From positions 1-41,809 of the forward strand of contig JANLFJ010000029.1 of NCBI GenBank assembly GCA_024655825.1: a DNA stretch of 41,809 nucleotides, in the 5' to 3' direction. The DNA comes from Peptococcaceae bacterium (GTDB lineage: Bacteria > Bacillota > Peptococcia > DRI-13 > PHAD01). Shown here piece after piece: positions 8,216 through 15,516 of the stretch. Numbering within the stretch: the stretch's first letter is position 1; every line of letters begins with the position of its first letter. The position numbers and the translations under genes are program-made. The notes below the pieces were generated by a model. That model saw only the letters and a program-made list of their open reading frames with translations. It did no database searches and was not told where the DNA came from.

Positions 8216-8737
8216 ATGAAAAGATTTGACTCCAAACAGCTGGCAGGGGCCGGGCTGATGGCGGCCCTGGTAATGGTCGGGACAATGCTTGTCCAGGTCC
8301 CGACCCCGACGAAAGGGTATATCCACGTTGGCGACAGCATGGTCTACCTTTCCGGGATCCTGCTGGGACCGGCCGCCGGGGCACTGGCGTCGGCCGTCGG
8401 CTCTCTGCTGGCCGATGTTTTTTCCGGCTACGGGATTTACGCGCCGGCAACGTTTTTTATCAAGGGGCTCGATGCCCTGGCCGCAGGCTTGTGTTATCGC
8501 CTGCTCGTTTCAAGCGAAAGCCTCTGCTCCCGCAAGCTCCTGGCCTTCGGGGCTGCCGTGCTGGCGGGCGGCGCCGTCATGGTTTCCGGGTACCTGGCCT
8601 ACGAGACCTTTCTCTACGGCTTCGGCACAGCTGTTTTGGGCGTGCCGGCAAATATCACGCAGGCCGCGGGAGGCGGCATCCTGGCGGCACCCCTTTTGCT
8701 GGCCCTGGACAGGATGAAATTTCTGAAAGATAGCTGA
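8216..8737 (+). CDS. ECF transporter S component (possible vitamin B6 uptake)
   Basis: Substrate-binding membrane component of an energy-coupling-factor importer. The 173-residue product has six hydrophobic segments and the S-component signature region TPTKGYIHVGDSMVYLSGILLGPAAGALAS followed by LLADVFSGYG. S components capture a vitamin and work with a shared EcfA-EcfA'-EcfT module, none of which is encoded here. The substrate is inferred from the divergent MocR-type regulator as possibly pyridoxine or a relative; thiamin precursors or other vitamins remain possible. ATG at 8216 is spaced well from GGGGTG; nearby in-frame GTG (8207) and ATG (8210) overlap that site. Confidence 0.85.
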   Translation: MKRFDSKQLAGAGLMAALVMVGTMLVQVPTPTKGYIHVGDSMVYLSGILLGPAAGALASAVGSLLADVFSGYGIYAPATFFIKGLDALAAGLCYRLLVSSESLCSRKLLAFGAAVLAGGAVMVSGYLAYETFLYGFGTAVLGVPANITQAAGGGILAAPLLLALDRMKFLKDS

Positions 8738-8808
8738 CAAATATATCTCAACTAAATAAAATTGTGTTTATTTTGACATATTTCCCTAAATATCGACAAA
8801 ATCTCTCA

Positions 8809-8837
8809 AGGACAAAAGGAAAATCTTGTAGTATAAT
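8809..8837 (+). promoter_or_regulatory. Candidate promoter of the agr-type locus
   Basis: TATAAT at 8832-8837 is preceded after 17 bases by AGGACA at 8809-8814, a four-of-six match to the -35 consensus. Transcription would start near 8844. No other promoter-like sequence was seen before the five following genes, so they may form one transcript. Confidence 0.5.
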
Positions 8838-8924
8838 GCAGTTTAGATAGGGATTTGCAGGAAAAGCAAACAATTTGACAGCATGGAAAAAAAGGAGTGG
8901 AAATCCGGAAGAGAGGCTGAATGG

Positions 8925-9458
8925 ATGCCCCTGAAAATTCCTTTGGCGGTATGGATTTTTAATACTATTCCCGAAGGCATGAGTTTGGCGGCGGTTATTT
9001 TAAGCCTTGCCTCAAAAAGGGTGAAGCGGGAACATGTGCTGATACTCGGGCTGGTGCACGCTGTTTTCGTATACGTGTTCCGGCTGTTGCCGTTGCCGTT
9101 TTTTTCTCATTTCTTCATGCTGATGGTGACCATGGCTGTTTCGACGTCATGGGTGGCTGGCATCGACATCAGGGTTTCCCACCTGTGCACCGTGGCGACC
9201 TTTGCCGGCTTGTACTTTTGCGAGTTGGGCTATTTTAGAATATTAAACGGCTTGGGGCTCATCACCCTCGAAGATATTGCCCGAAGCCCTGTTTGCTGGA
9301 TCATAATGGGGACGCCGCAGGTGCTCACCCTCTTCCTGGCGGCCTGGGTTATAGGCCGGGTCAAGCGGGGGGCGGTTTTGGAAAAACTGGCGGCGGCAAT
9401 TCGCCAGGCCCTGCAGGGCAGGTTTCCAAGGCTAGTGTTCAAGGAAGGCGAGGAGTGA
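8925..9458 (+). CDS. Polytopic membrane protein, kinase-less AgrC-like sensor paralogue 1
   Basis: A 177-residue membrane protein with about five hydrophobic helices. It is clearly paralogous to the next two genes. Shared features are an N-terminal IP-x8-IPEG motif, VYVFRLLPLPFFSH in the second/third helix, an acidic E-L at the fourth, and a C-terminal GTPQVLTLFLAAW. This pattern resembles the transmembrane sensor half of AgrC-type histidine kinases, but the protein stops after the last helix with a short basic tail and has no kinase domain. Start: ATG 8925 behind GAGAGG gives the same N terminus as the paralogues; ATG 8883 would add 14 polar residues. Role as peptide receptor is inferred from the agrB and agrD genes downstream. 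Confidence 0.7.
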   Translation: MPLKIPLAVWIFNTIPEGMSLAAVILSLASKRVKREHVLILGLVHAVFVYVFRLLPLPFFSHFFMLMVTMAVSTSWVAGIDIRVSHLCTVATFAGLYFCELGYFRILNGLGLITLEDIARSPVCWIIMGTPQVLTLFLAAWVIGRVKRGAVLEKLAAAIRQALQGRFPRLVFKEGEE

Positions 9459-9952
9459 ACGCGTTGGAGATCCCTCTCCCGGCCTTTTTCCTGCAATCCA
9501 TACCGGAATGCCTGGGCACAGCGGTTTTGGTTATTTCCCTCGGCTACGGGCGGCTGTACTGGAAACCTGCTTTATCCATCGGGCTTATCCAGGCCGCGCT
9601 GGTTTACATGATCAGGCTTCTGCCGCTCACCTTCGGCATCCACACCATTGTCCTGATTCTGACGCTGGCGGTTTTATCCACCGTCATCGGCAGGATCGAA
9701 CCCCGCAGATCCATGATTTTCGCCAATGCGGCCATATTGCTGCTGGCAATAAGCGAATTGATATTTTTCTTCCTTTTTACTCATTTTGGAATTTTTAACT
9801 TTTATGAAATGCAAAATAATGTTTTGATAAGGATTATTGCAGGGACCCCGCAAGTCCTGTTCCTCTTTTTGGCGGCATATGTTTACAGGAAGAGAGAAGA
9901 TATTTGCCGTCTAATCTCGAATGCAAAAAAAAATATGGGAAAAGAAGGGTAA
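9455..9952 (+). CDS. Polytopic membrane protein, kinase-less AgrC-like sensor paralogue 2
   Basis: A 165-residue member of the same trio. It starts MNALEIPLPAFFLQSIPE and has VYMIRLLPLTFGIHT, ISELIFF and AGTPQVLFLFLAAYVY in the same order and spacing as paralogue 1. About five membrane helices, then a short Lys/Arg-rich tail. The GTG start overlaps the stop of paralogue 1 by four bases, which suggests coupled translation; a TTG at 9464 with GAGGAG upstream is an alternative. In-frame open sequence extends back to 9293 inside paralogue 1 but is not part of the gene. Confidence 0.7.
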   Translation: MNALEIPLPAFFLQSIPECLGTAVLVISLGYGRLYWKPALSIGLIQAALVYMIRLLPLTFGIHTIVLILTLAVLSTVIGRIEPRRSMIFANAAILLLAISELIFFFLFTHFGIFNFYEMQNNVLIRIIAGTPQVLFLFLAAYVYRKREDICRLISNAKKNMGKEG

Positions 9953-10011
9953 CGTCGGGTGTTTAGCGAAATAAGCTTCATGATAAATTAAAAATAAGGA
10001 GCGTGAGGCTT

Positions 10012-10491
10012 TTGGCACAGATACCGTTTCTACCGTGGGTTTTTCAAGTGATACCAGAAGGCATTGCCTTAGCAACCTTGACCATGGCCTTGGGGACCGG
10101 GCAGCTTCCTTGGAAGAAAAACGTTTTAATCGGCTTCATTTTTGCTATCTTTGTATATATTGTCAGGATAATGCCTTTTACCCCCGGGGTGCATGTGATC
10201 GTGCTGGCCGCAGTGCTTGGCGTCCTCTGCATTTACCTGGGTGGTCTTGAAATGAGAAGGAGCCTTTCTTTCAGCGCAATGGCAATGGCCTGTCTGGTGC
10301 TGCTGGAATTCGCTTTTGTATCTTTCTATTTAAAATCGGGCTTGTTTTCCTTTGACGAACTGATGGGGAACCCCCTAAACAGAATTATTACCGGCAGCGC
10401 GCATACCATAATGCTGTTTTTATTAGCGTATATTGTGAAAAAGAAACAAATAAACCTGAACTTCCTATTCAGGCCCAAGGAATGGATGTAG
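10012..10491 (+). CDS. Polytopic membrane protein, kinase-less AgrC-like sensor paralogue 3
   Basis: A 159-residue third copy of the same membrane domain, beginning MAQIPFLPWVFQVIPEG. It keeps VYIVRIMPFTPGVHV, LLEFAFV and a modified C-terminal motif (TGSAHTIMLFLLAYIV in place of GTPQV). The tail is short and basic with no kinase. TTG at 10012 was chosen because AAGGAG (9997-10002) is nine bases upstream; GTG at 10003 directly abuts that site. It ends four bases before agrB. Divergence among the three copies exceeds what recent duplication would leave, so they may have distinct ligands or partners. Confidence 0.7.
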   Translation: MAQIPFLPWVFQVIPEGIALATLTMALGTGQLPWKKNVLIGFIFAIFVYIVRIMPFTPGVHVIVLAAVLGVLCIYLGGLEMRRSLSFSAMAMACLVLLEFAFVSFYLKSGLFSFDELMGNPLNRIITGSAHTIMLFLLAYIVKKKQINLNFLFRPKEWM

Positions 10492-10495
10492 CATC

Positions 10496-11080
10496 ATGCC
10501 GTATTCAAAACTCAGCACAAGCATCAGCGAGTACATGGCCCGCGAGCTCAAGTTTGACGAAGAAAAGAAAGCGATTATTGCTTACTCTCTCGACAGTCTG
10601 TTTCTTTATTTAATCGGTTATGCAGTCGTTATTGCTATAGGGTGGTTAATAGGGATAACCACAGCAACCTTTTTTGCCCTCATAACCGGCGATGTTTTGC
10701 GAAAACTGAGCGGTGGCGCTCATTTTTCCACACCGTATCGCTGTTTGCTGTTCAGTGCGGCTGCTTACCCGGCGGTTAGCTGGGCCAGCGTGCGGGCCTT
10801 CTCTTTATGGGGCCGCGAACCGCTTTCCTGGGCATACATGCTTTTCATATGTTTCGCTTGCCTGGTTATAGTATTCGTTTTCGCGCCGGTCGATTCTGCA
10901 GCCAAGCCTATCGTCTCGGATAAATTCAGAAAAAAACTCAAGCGTTTATCGATAATTGCCCTCATGGGCTTCAGCGTGGGAGTTTTTCTGCTCAAAAACA
11001 CCTACATAGCATACTCCATAACGGCAGGGATGACCCTGCAGTCCCTTACTTTGCTTCCATTTTTTCAGCATAAAGCGTAA
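10496..11080 (+). CDS. agrB: AgrB-like peptide-processing membrane endopeptidase
   Basis: Membrane cysteine protease that trims an AgrD prepeptide and helps form its thiolactone. The 194-residue product has the family core RKLSGGAHFSTPYRC: Arg69, His76 and Cys83, the same spacing as the catalytic His77 and Cys84 of Staphylococcus aureus AgrB. Several membrane helices flank the core, and the N-terminal amphipathic segment (SEYMARELKFDEEKKAII) is typical. An AgrD-type peptide gene follows 113 bases downstream. The start has only a weak ribosome site (AAGGA, 13 bases away) and probably depends on translation from paralogue 3. Confidence 0.93.
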   Translation: MPYSKLSTSISEYMARELKFDEEKKAIIAYSLDSLFLYLIGYAVVIAIGWLIGITTATFFALITGDVLRKLSGGAHFSTPYRCLLFSAAAYPAVSWASVRAFSLWGREPLSWAYMLFICFACLVIVFVFAPVDSAAKPIVSDKFRKKLKRLSIIALMGFSVGVFLLKNTYIAYSITAGMTLQSLTLLPFFQHKA

Positions 11081-11128
11081 ACATAAAGATAGAGGATAAA
11101 TCAATATTTTGTTAAGTATCAAATTTTA

Positions 11129-11164
11129 GTAATTACAGCGGCGATTATGTCGCTGATTAATTAC
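11129..11164 (+). other. Stem-loop between agrB and agrD
   Basis: GTAATTACAGCG (11129-11140) pairs with CGCTG-AT-TAATTAC (11151-11164) with a two-base bulge and a ten-base loop. It ends 14 bases before the strong agrD ribosome site. It has no T run, so processing or stabilisation of the agrD message is more likely than termination. Function is inferred. Confidence 0.45.
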
Positions 11165-11193
11165 AACTATATTTTACTAGGAGGTGTGCTTAA

Positions 11194-11325
11194 ATGAGTA
11201 AGGTGAAATATGCGGCATTGACACTTGCTTCCACCGTTCTGCTGTTGTTTGCCTCCGCGACTTCCGTCTTTGCGTGCCTTTATGGTGCTTACCAGCCCGA
11301 AACACCCAAAAGCCTGATCAGGTAA
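11194..11325 (+). CDS. agrD: AgrD-type cyclic peptide autoinducer precursor
   Basis: A 43-residue prepeptide with a short basic start (MSKVKY), a hydrophobic leader (about 7-27), then ACLYGAYQPETPKSLIR. The single Cys28 and the C-terminal QPETPKSL match the AgrD/cyclic-lactone autoinducer pattern. Counting back from E-x-P-K-x-L, the residues fall in register with S. aureus AgrD (CDFIMDEVEVPKEL), which suggests a ring of about five residues starting at Cys28, though a six-residue ring ending at Tyr33 is possible. TAGGAGGTG seven bases upstream is a near-perfect ribosome site, in line with high expression. AgrB lies just upstream and would be the processing enzyme. Confidence 0.88.
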   Translation: MSKVKYAALTLASTVLLLFASATSVFACLYGAYQPETPKSLIR

Positions 11326-11330
11326 ACGTC

Positions 11331-11351
11331 GAGGTGGCTCACCCCCACCTC
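11331..11351 (+). other. Stem-loop after agrD
   Basis: GAGGTGG (11331-11337) pairs perfectly with CCACCTC (11345-11351) around a seven-base loop, five bases after the agrD stop. Only four T's follow a few bases later, so it may be a weak attenuator or a 3' stabiliser that makes agrD more abundant than the downstream enzyme. Confidence 0.45.
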
Positions 11352-11379
11352 ACACCACTTTTAAAGAGGGTAGGTACAT

Positions 11380-13032
11380 TTGAGAAGCATCGAGACCATC
11401 AGGGATAAAAAGATAGACGAATATGTGCATACCACGCGCCTTCTTTTTTTCCTCCTGGGGGGCATCCTGCTTGTCCGTGCCTTCCAACCCGGCGAGGGTT
11501 TCTTTACCAATGTCTATAAGAACGTGTTGCTGCTTTTTTTGCCGGCGGCGATCGTCTTGTTGGTTACGCTGGTCTTGCGGGGCAAAAAGGCGAATGAACT
11601 GCGGCGGTTGGAAAACATTATCAATGCTTGTTATTTGATCATTATCGTTCATTTGTTAACCCAGGAAAAGGAGAGCTTTTTTAAGTTTCTCCTTTTAATG
11701 CCGGTGATGGTTTCCGCTCTCCGGTACGGGACCAGGGCGGGATACTCCTGGGCTCTTCTGGCGACGGTGGGAATAGCCGTTATTGCTGTTGCCCATGGGA
11801 TGGGCCGTATGGATGTGGACATCCTGGTGGCGGGGGTCATCTGGCTGATGGCTTGGCTTATGGGCAAAATGTCGGAGACGGAACAGGAGACGAGGGAAGA
11901 ACTACGGCGCCAGGCCTCGCTTGACGAGCTGACGGGCGTGTACAACCACCGCAGTTTTCATACTTTTTTGGAGGAGTGTTTTGCCCGGGCCAGGCTTGAG
12001 GGCAGCTGCCTTGCCCTGGTTATGACCGACATCGACTTCTTCAAGTATTACAACGATGCGTACGGGCACCAAATGGGCGACGAGGTTTTGAAAAAACTGG
12101 CGGAAATTATTAAAGGAATAGTTGGAGAAAGAGGTATTTGCGCTCGCTACGGCGGGGATGAATTCGCGATCATTTTACCCGGCTGCGACGGCAAAGACGG
12201 GGTGGAGCTTGGGGAGACCATCAAGCGCGAGGTTGAAGGAACGGAATTTGAAGGGATGAGTATCCTGCCGAAAGGGCACCTGACGCTTTCCATAGGTGTT
12301 GCCTGCTATCCCGAGCACGCGCAGGAAAGGGAACTGCTGATCCAGAGGAGTGACGAGGCTCTCTTCAAGGCCAAGTGCACCAACATGAACAGGGTGGAAC
12401 TGTATTACAACGTTTTCGACGAAATTGCCCACCTATTGCAGGATCAGGAAAAGGAACTGCTCAACTCCATGCGCACGCTGCTGATGGTCGTAAACGCCAA
12501 GGACAGGTATACTTACGGCCATTCGGAACGGGTCATGCACTATACCGTGCAGATCGGCAGGAAGTTGGCCCTGTGGGAATGGGAGATCCAGAACCTGATG
12601 ATCGGGGCCCTGCTGCACGACATCGGGAAAATAGAGATCAGCCGGGACATACTGAATAAGCCGGGAAAACTTACCAAGAGCGAATGGGAACCTATTCGCC
12701 AGCATGCGGTGTGGGGGGCCGATATGATGCGTCCCATTTCTTCACTGAGCGGGGCTGTCAACATCGTGCTTTACCACCACGAGAATTACGACGGGACAGG
12801 TTACCCCCACGGGCTCAAAGGCGAGGAGATACCTCTGGGCGCAAGGATCTTGCGCCTGGCCGACAGCTTTGACGCCATGGTTACCAACCGGCCGTACAAG
12901 AAACCGAAAACGATCAGCGAGGCCGTGGGAGAACTGAAAAAATTGAAGAACGTTCACTATGACCCTGATGTCGTGGATGCTTTCATCGAGTATTTGGAAG
13001 AAACGGGCATTTTGGTCCTTGAAGTGTCCTGA
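11380..13032 (+). CDS. Membrane GGDEF / HD-GYP bifunctional cyclic-di-GMP protein
   Basis: A 550-residue membrane enzyme with about six N-terminal helices (residues 15-170), a GGDEF diguanylate cyclase domain (about 180-340) and an HD-GYP phosphodiesterase domain (about 360-545). The cyclase signature RYGGDEF is intact, as is DIDFFKYYND. The RxxD inhibitory site normally found six residues before GGDEF is absent (ERGICARY there instead). The HD-GYP part has LLHDIGK and HHENYDGTGYP, both intact, so synthesis and hydrolysis are both possible. TTG start behind AGAGGG. It lies 54 bases after agrD on the same strand, so it may be the output of peptide sensing; this link is inferred. Confidence 0.9.
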   Translation: MRSIETIRDKKIDEYVHTTRLLFFLLGGILLVRAFQPGEGFFTNVYKNVLLLFLPAAIVLLVTLVLRGKKANELRRLENIINACYLIIIVHLLTQEKESFFKFLLLMPVMVSALRYGTRAGYSWALLATVGIAVIAVAHGMGRMDVDILVAGVIWLMAWLMGKMSETEQETREELRRQASLDELTGVYNHRSFHTFLEECFARARLEGSCLALVMTDIDFFKYYNDAYGHQMGDEVLKKLAEIIKGIVGERGICARYGGDEFAIILPGCDGKDGVELGETIKREVEGTEFEGMSILPKGHLTLSIGVACYPEHAQERELLIQRSDEALFKAKCTNMNRVELYYNVFDEIAHLLQDQEKELLNSMRTLLMVVNAKDRYTYGHSERVMHYTVQIGRKLALWEWEIQNLMIGALLHDIGKIEISRDILNKPGKLTKSEWEPIRQHAVWGADMMRPISSLSGAVNIVLYHHENYDGTGYPHGLKGEEIPLGARILRLADSFDAMVTNRPYKKPKTISEAVGELKKLKNVHYDPDVVDAFIEYLEETGILVLEVS

Positions 13033-13046
13033 AAATAAAATAAATG

Positions 13047-13077
13047 TTTACATGATCCGCCCCTGCCAGGATATAAT
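13047..13077 (+). promoter_or_regulatory. Weak candidate promoter before the AmmeMemo gene
   Basis: TTTACA at 13047-13052 and TATAAT at 13072-13077 are 19 bases apart, slightly longer than ideal. It would place a start near 13084, about 48 bases before the GTG at 13132. Confidence 0.35.
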
Positions 13078-13131
13078 TTAGGTGGGGGTTTTTTCACGCC
13101 TGCCGCAATTTTTAACGGGTGGTGATTTCAA

Positions 13132-14532
13132 GTGTTAAAACTGGTCGCGCTTTTCCCCCACCCGCCTGTTGCCGTTCCTGAGGTGGGGGGCGCCGATTCG
13201 CGGAAGGTGGCCGCAACGGGAAAGGCAATGGCCAGCCTGGCCCGCGAGATTAAGGAATTGAACCCTTCCCTGCTGGTGGCCGTAACGCCCCACGGTCATG
13301 TGTTCAGCGATGCGGTCACCATAACCGCGCTGGATAGGCTGGAAGGCGACCTGGCGCAGTTTGGGGCGCACATGGTCAGGGTGGAATACGAATTTGACAA
13401 GGAGGCCGCGGAGGCAGTCAATGAACACGCGCGAAAGAATAAAGTTCCTTGCGCCCTGCTGGACGAGCCGTTGATTAAACAACGCCGGCTCGGTGGGAAG
13501 CTGGACCACGGCCTGGTTGTTCCCCTGTCCTTTGTGGCCAAAGCTGGCTGGCGGGGTAAGCTTGTTCCCGTAAACATGGGGTTCCTTCCTTATGAGGAGC
13601 TTTACCACTTCGGTGCGGTATTGAGAGAGGCCCTGGATTCCATTGACCGGGACTGGGTTCTGTTGGTAAGCGGCGATATGTCCCACTGCCTGCTGCCGGG
13701 AGCCCCGGCGGGTTACTCTCCACAGGGGGCCGTTTTTGACGGGATAGTCAGGCGGGCCATTAGGGAGGGTGATGCCAGGAGTCTCTTTAACCTGGAGCAC
13801 GATTTTGTGGAAGAAGCGGCCGAGTGCGGCTTACGCCCCCTGATCATTGGATTTGGCGCGCTGGACGGCTTCCGGGCGGAGGGAGAAGAACTCTCGTATG
13901 AAGGGCCCTTCGGCGTGGGCTACCTGACGGCGAAAATAAAGGTGGGCGAGCGCGCGCACGGCCGGGAACTGGTACGGGGCTTGTACAGGGAACGAAGAGA
14001 AAAGCTGGAAAGCCGCCGGGAAAACGAATCGCTGCCTGTCAGGCTGGCCAGGCTCAGCATTAGGGAATACCTGGAAAAAGGCCGCTTTTTGTCTGTGCCG
14101 GAAGAGGCCGCCTGCTTGAGAGGAGAAAAGGCGGGCGTTTTCGTGAGTCTTAAAAAGCACGGCAACCTGCGGGGATGCATCGGCACGGTGGAGCCGGTCC
14201 AGCATGATTTGGCCCTGGAGATTATCCACAATGCCGTATCCGCCGCGTTCCATGACCCGCGGTTTGAACCCCTGGAGGCCGATGAACTTGACGAGCTGGA
14301 AATATCGGTGGACGTTCTTGACAGGCCCGAACCGGTTGCGGGGATAAAGGAGCTTGACCCGCAGGAGTACGGGGTGATCGTTTCCCAGGGGAGCAGGCGC
14401 GGTTTGCTTCTTCCCAACCTTCCCGGCATCTCCAGCGCGGAAGAACAGGTGAAAATAGCCGGGCAGAAGGCGGGGATAAGTCCGGGCGAGCGGGTAAAGC
14501 TGGAGAAGTTCCGGGTGACCCGCTACACCTGA
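13132..14532 (+). CDS. AmmeMemoRadiSam system fused B-A protein (Memo-like dioxygenase fold plus AMMECR1)
   Basis: A 466-residue fusion. Residues 1 to about 270 form a LigB/Memo-type domain (class III extradiol dioxygenase fold) starting LVALFPHPPVAVPEVGG and containing TPHGHVFSD, DHGLVVPL and SGDMSHCL. Residues about 290-466 form an AMMECR1 domain with its hallmark NLRGCIGTVEP and ending VKLEKFRV. With the radical SAM gene that follows, these are the three parts of the AmmeMemoRadiSam system (amrB, amrA, amrS), whose substrate is unknown. In many genomes A and B are separate; here they are one polypeptide. GTG start behind GGGTGGTGAT. Confidence 0.92.
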   Translation: MLKLVALFPHPPVAVPEVGGADSRKVAATGKAMASLAREIKELNPSLLVAVTPHGHVFSDAVTITALDRLEGDLAQFGAHMVRVEYEFDKEAAEAVNEHARKNKVPCALLDEPLIKQRRLGGKLDHGLVVPLSFVAKAGWRGKLVPVNMGFLPYEELYHFGAVLREALDSIDRDWVLLVSGDMSHCLLPGAPAGYSPQGAVFDGIVRRAIREGDARSLFNLEHDFVEEAAECGLRPLIIGFGALDGFRAEGEELSYEGPFGVGYLTAKIKVGERAHGRELVRGLYRERREKLESRRENESLPVRLARLSIREYLEKGRFLSVPEEAACLRGEKAGVFVSLKKHGNLRGCIGTVEPVQHDLALEIIHNAVSAAFHDPRFEPLEADELDELEISVDVLDRPEPVAGIKELDPQEYGVIVSQGSRRGLLLPNLPGISSAEEQVKIAGQKAGISPGERVKLEKFRVTRYT

Positions 14533-14560
14533 AAACCTGCTGTGAAAAGGGGTGAAGACT

Positions 14561-15424
14561 GTGGAACCGGCCAGGTTCTGGATTGTGAAAGACAAGGAAA
14601 AAAATGAGGTGCAGTGCTTGCTGTGTCCCCACGTTTGCCGGATAGCGGAGGGAGGGACGGGGCTCTGCCGGGTTCGGTACAATCAAAAAGGAGAACTGAA
14701 GGTCGGCAATTACGGGAAAGTAACGGCGGCTGCCCTTGATCCGATTGAAAAAAAGCCGCTCAAAAAGTACCTGCCTGGTAAAATGATTTTCTCGCTGGGC
14801 ACTTTCGGCTGCAGCCTGTCCTGCGGCTTCTGCCAGAACTGGCGGATCGCCCACGGCGAAGACCCGCCATACGTGTACATGCCGCCGCAGGAGGCCGTGA
14901 AACGCGCGCTTCAACTGCTGGATTGCGATAACGCCGGTATTGCCTATACATATTCCGAGCCACTCATGTGGTACGAGTATGTTTTTGATACGGCCAGGCT
15001 TGCCAGGGAAGCGGGATTGAAAAACGTCCTGGTGACAAACGGGTACATCAACCCGAAACCGTTGAAAGAGCTGCTCGTTTATATAGACGCTGTCAACCTG
15101 GATGTTAAGTCTTTTGGCGACGAGTTTTACCGGGATGTTTGCCAGGGGCGGTTAAAACCCGTCCTGGAAAGCGCGAAGCTCTTTGCCGGCCGTTGTCACC
15201 TGGAGATAACGACGCTCCTGGTCCCCGGACTCAACGACAGCCCCGGAGAAATAAGGGAACTGGCCCGCTGGATTGCGGGGATTGACCGGGACATACCCCT
15301 TCACCTGACCCGGTATTTTCCCAATTATAAATTTAATCTGCCGGCCACGCCCCTTGAAACGATGAGGTTGGCAAAAAAAGAGGCGGAAAAATTTTTAACG
15401 AATGTGTTCTTGGGAAATGTATAA
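14561..15424 (+). CDS. amrS: AmmeMemoRadiSam system radical SAM enzyme
   Basis: A 287-residue radical SAM enzyme. The [4Fe-4S]-SAM cysteines are in GCSLSCGFCQNW (C-x3-C-x2-C). An additional N-terminal Cys cluster, CLLCPHVCRIAEGGTGLCRVR split over about 20 residues, is typical of pyruvate-formate-lyase-activase-like members of this system. TYSEPLMWYEY and VNLDVKSF are family blocks. It lies 28 bases after the fused B-A gene, probably co-transcribed. GTG at 14561 was chosen because AAGGGGTG precedes it at good spacing; GTG at 14552 abuts that site and would add three residues. The reaction is not known. Confidence 0.92.
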   Translation: MEPARFWIVKDKEKNEVQCLLCPHVCRIAEGGTGLCRVRYNQKGELKVGNYGKVTAAALDPIEKKPLKKYLPGKMIFSLGTFGCSLSCGFCQNWRIAHGEDPPYVYMPPQEAVKRALQLLDCDNAGIAYTYSEPLMWYEYVFDTARLAREAGLKNVLVTNGYINPKPLKELLVYIDAVNLDVKSFGDEFYRDVCQGRLKPVLESAKLFAGRCHLEITTLLVPGLNDSPGEIRELARWIAGIDRDIPLHLTRYFPNYKFNLPATPLETMRLAKKEAEKFLTNVFLGNV

Positions 15425-15516
15425 TAGTCTTTTTTTATTTTTCCGTTTCGCCAAGCAGGAAATAGAGGGCTGTAAAGAGAAAATATTCATATCACCGGGG
15501 AAAGAGGGGCGGCCTT

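Noticed and set aside
9293-9454. Longer N terminus of sensor paralogue 2
   Set aside because: It lies inside paralogue 1 in another frame, and the homologous N terminus begins at 9455.
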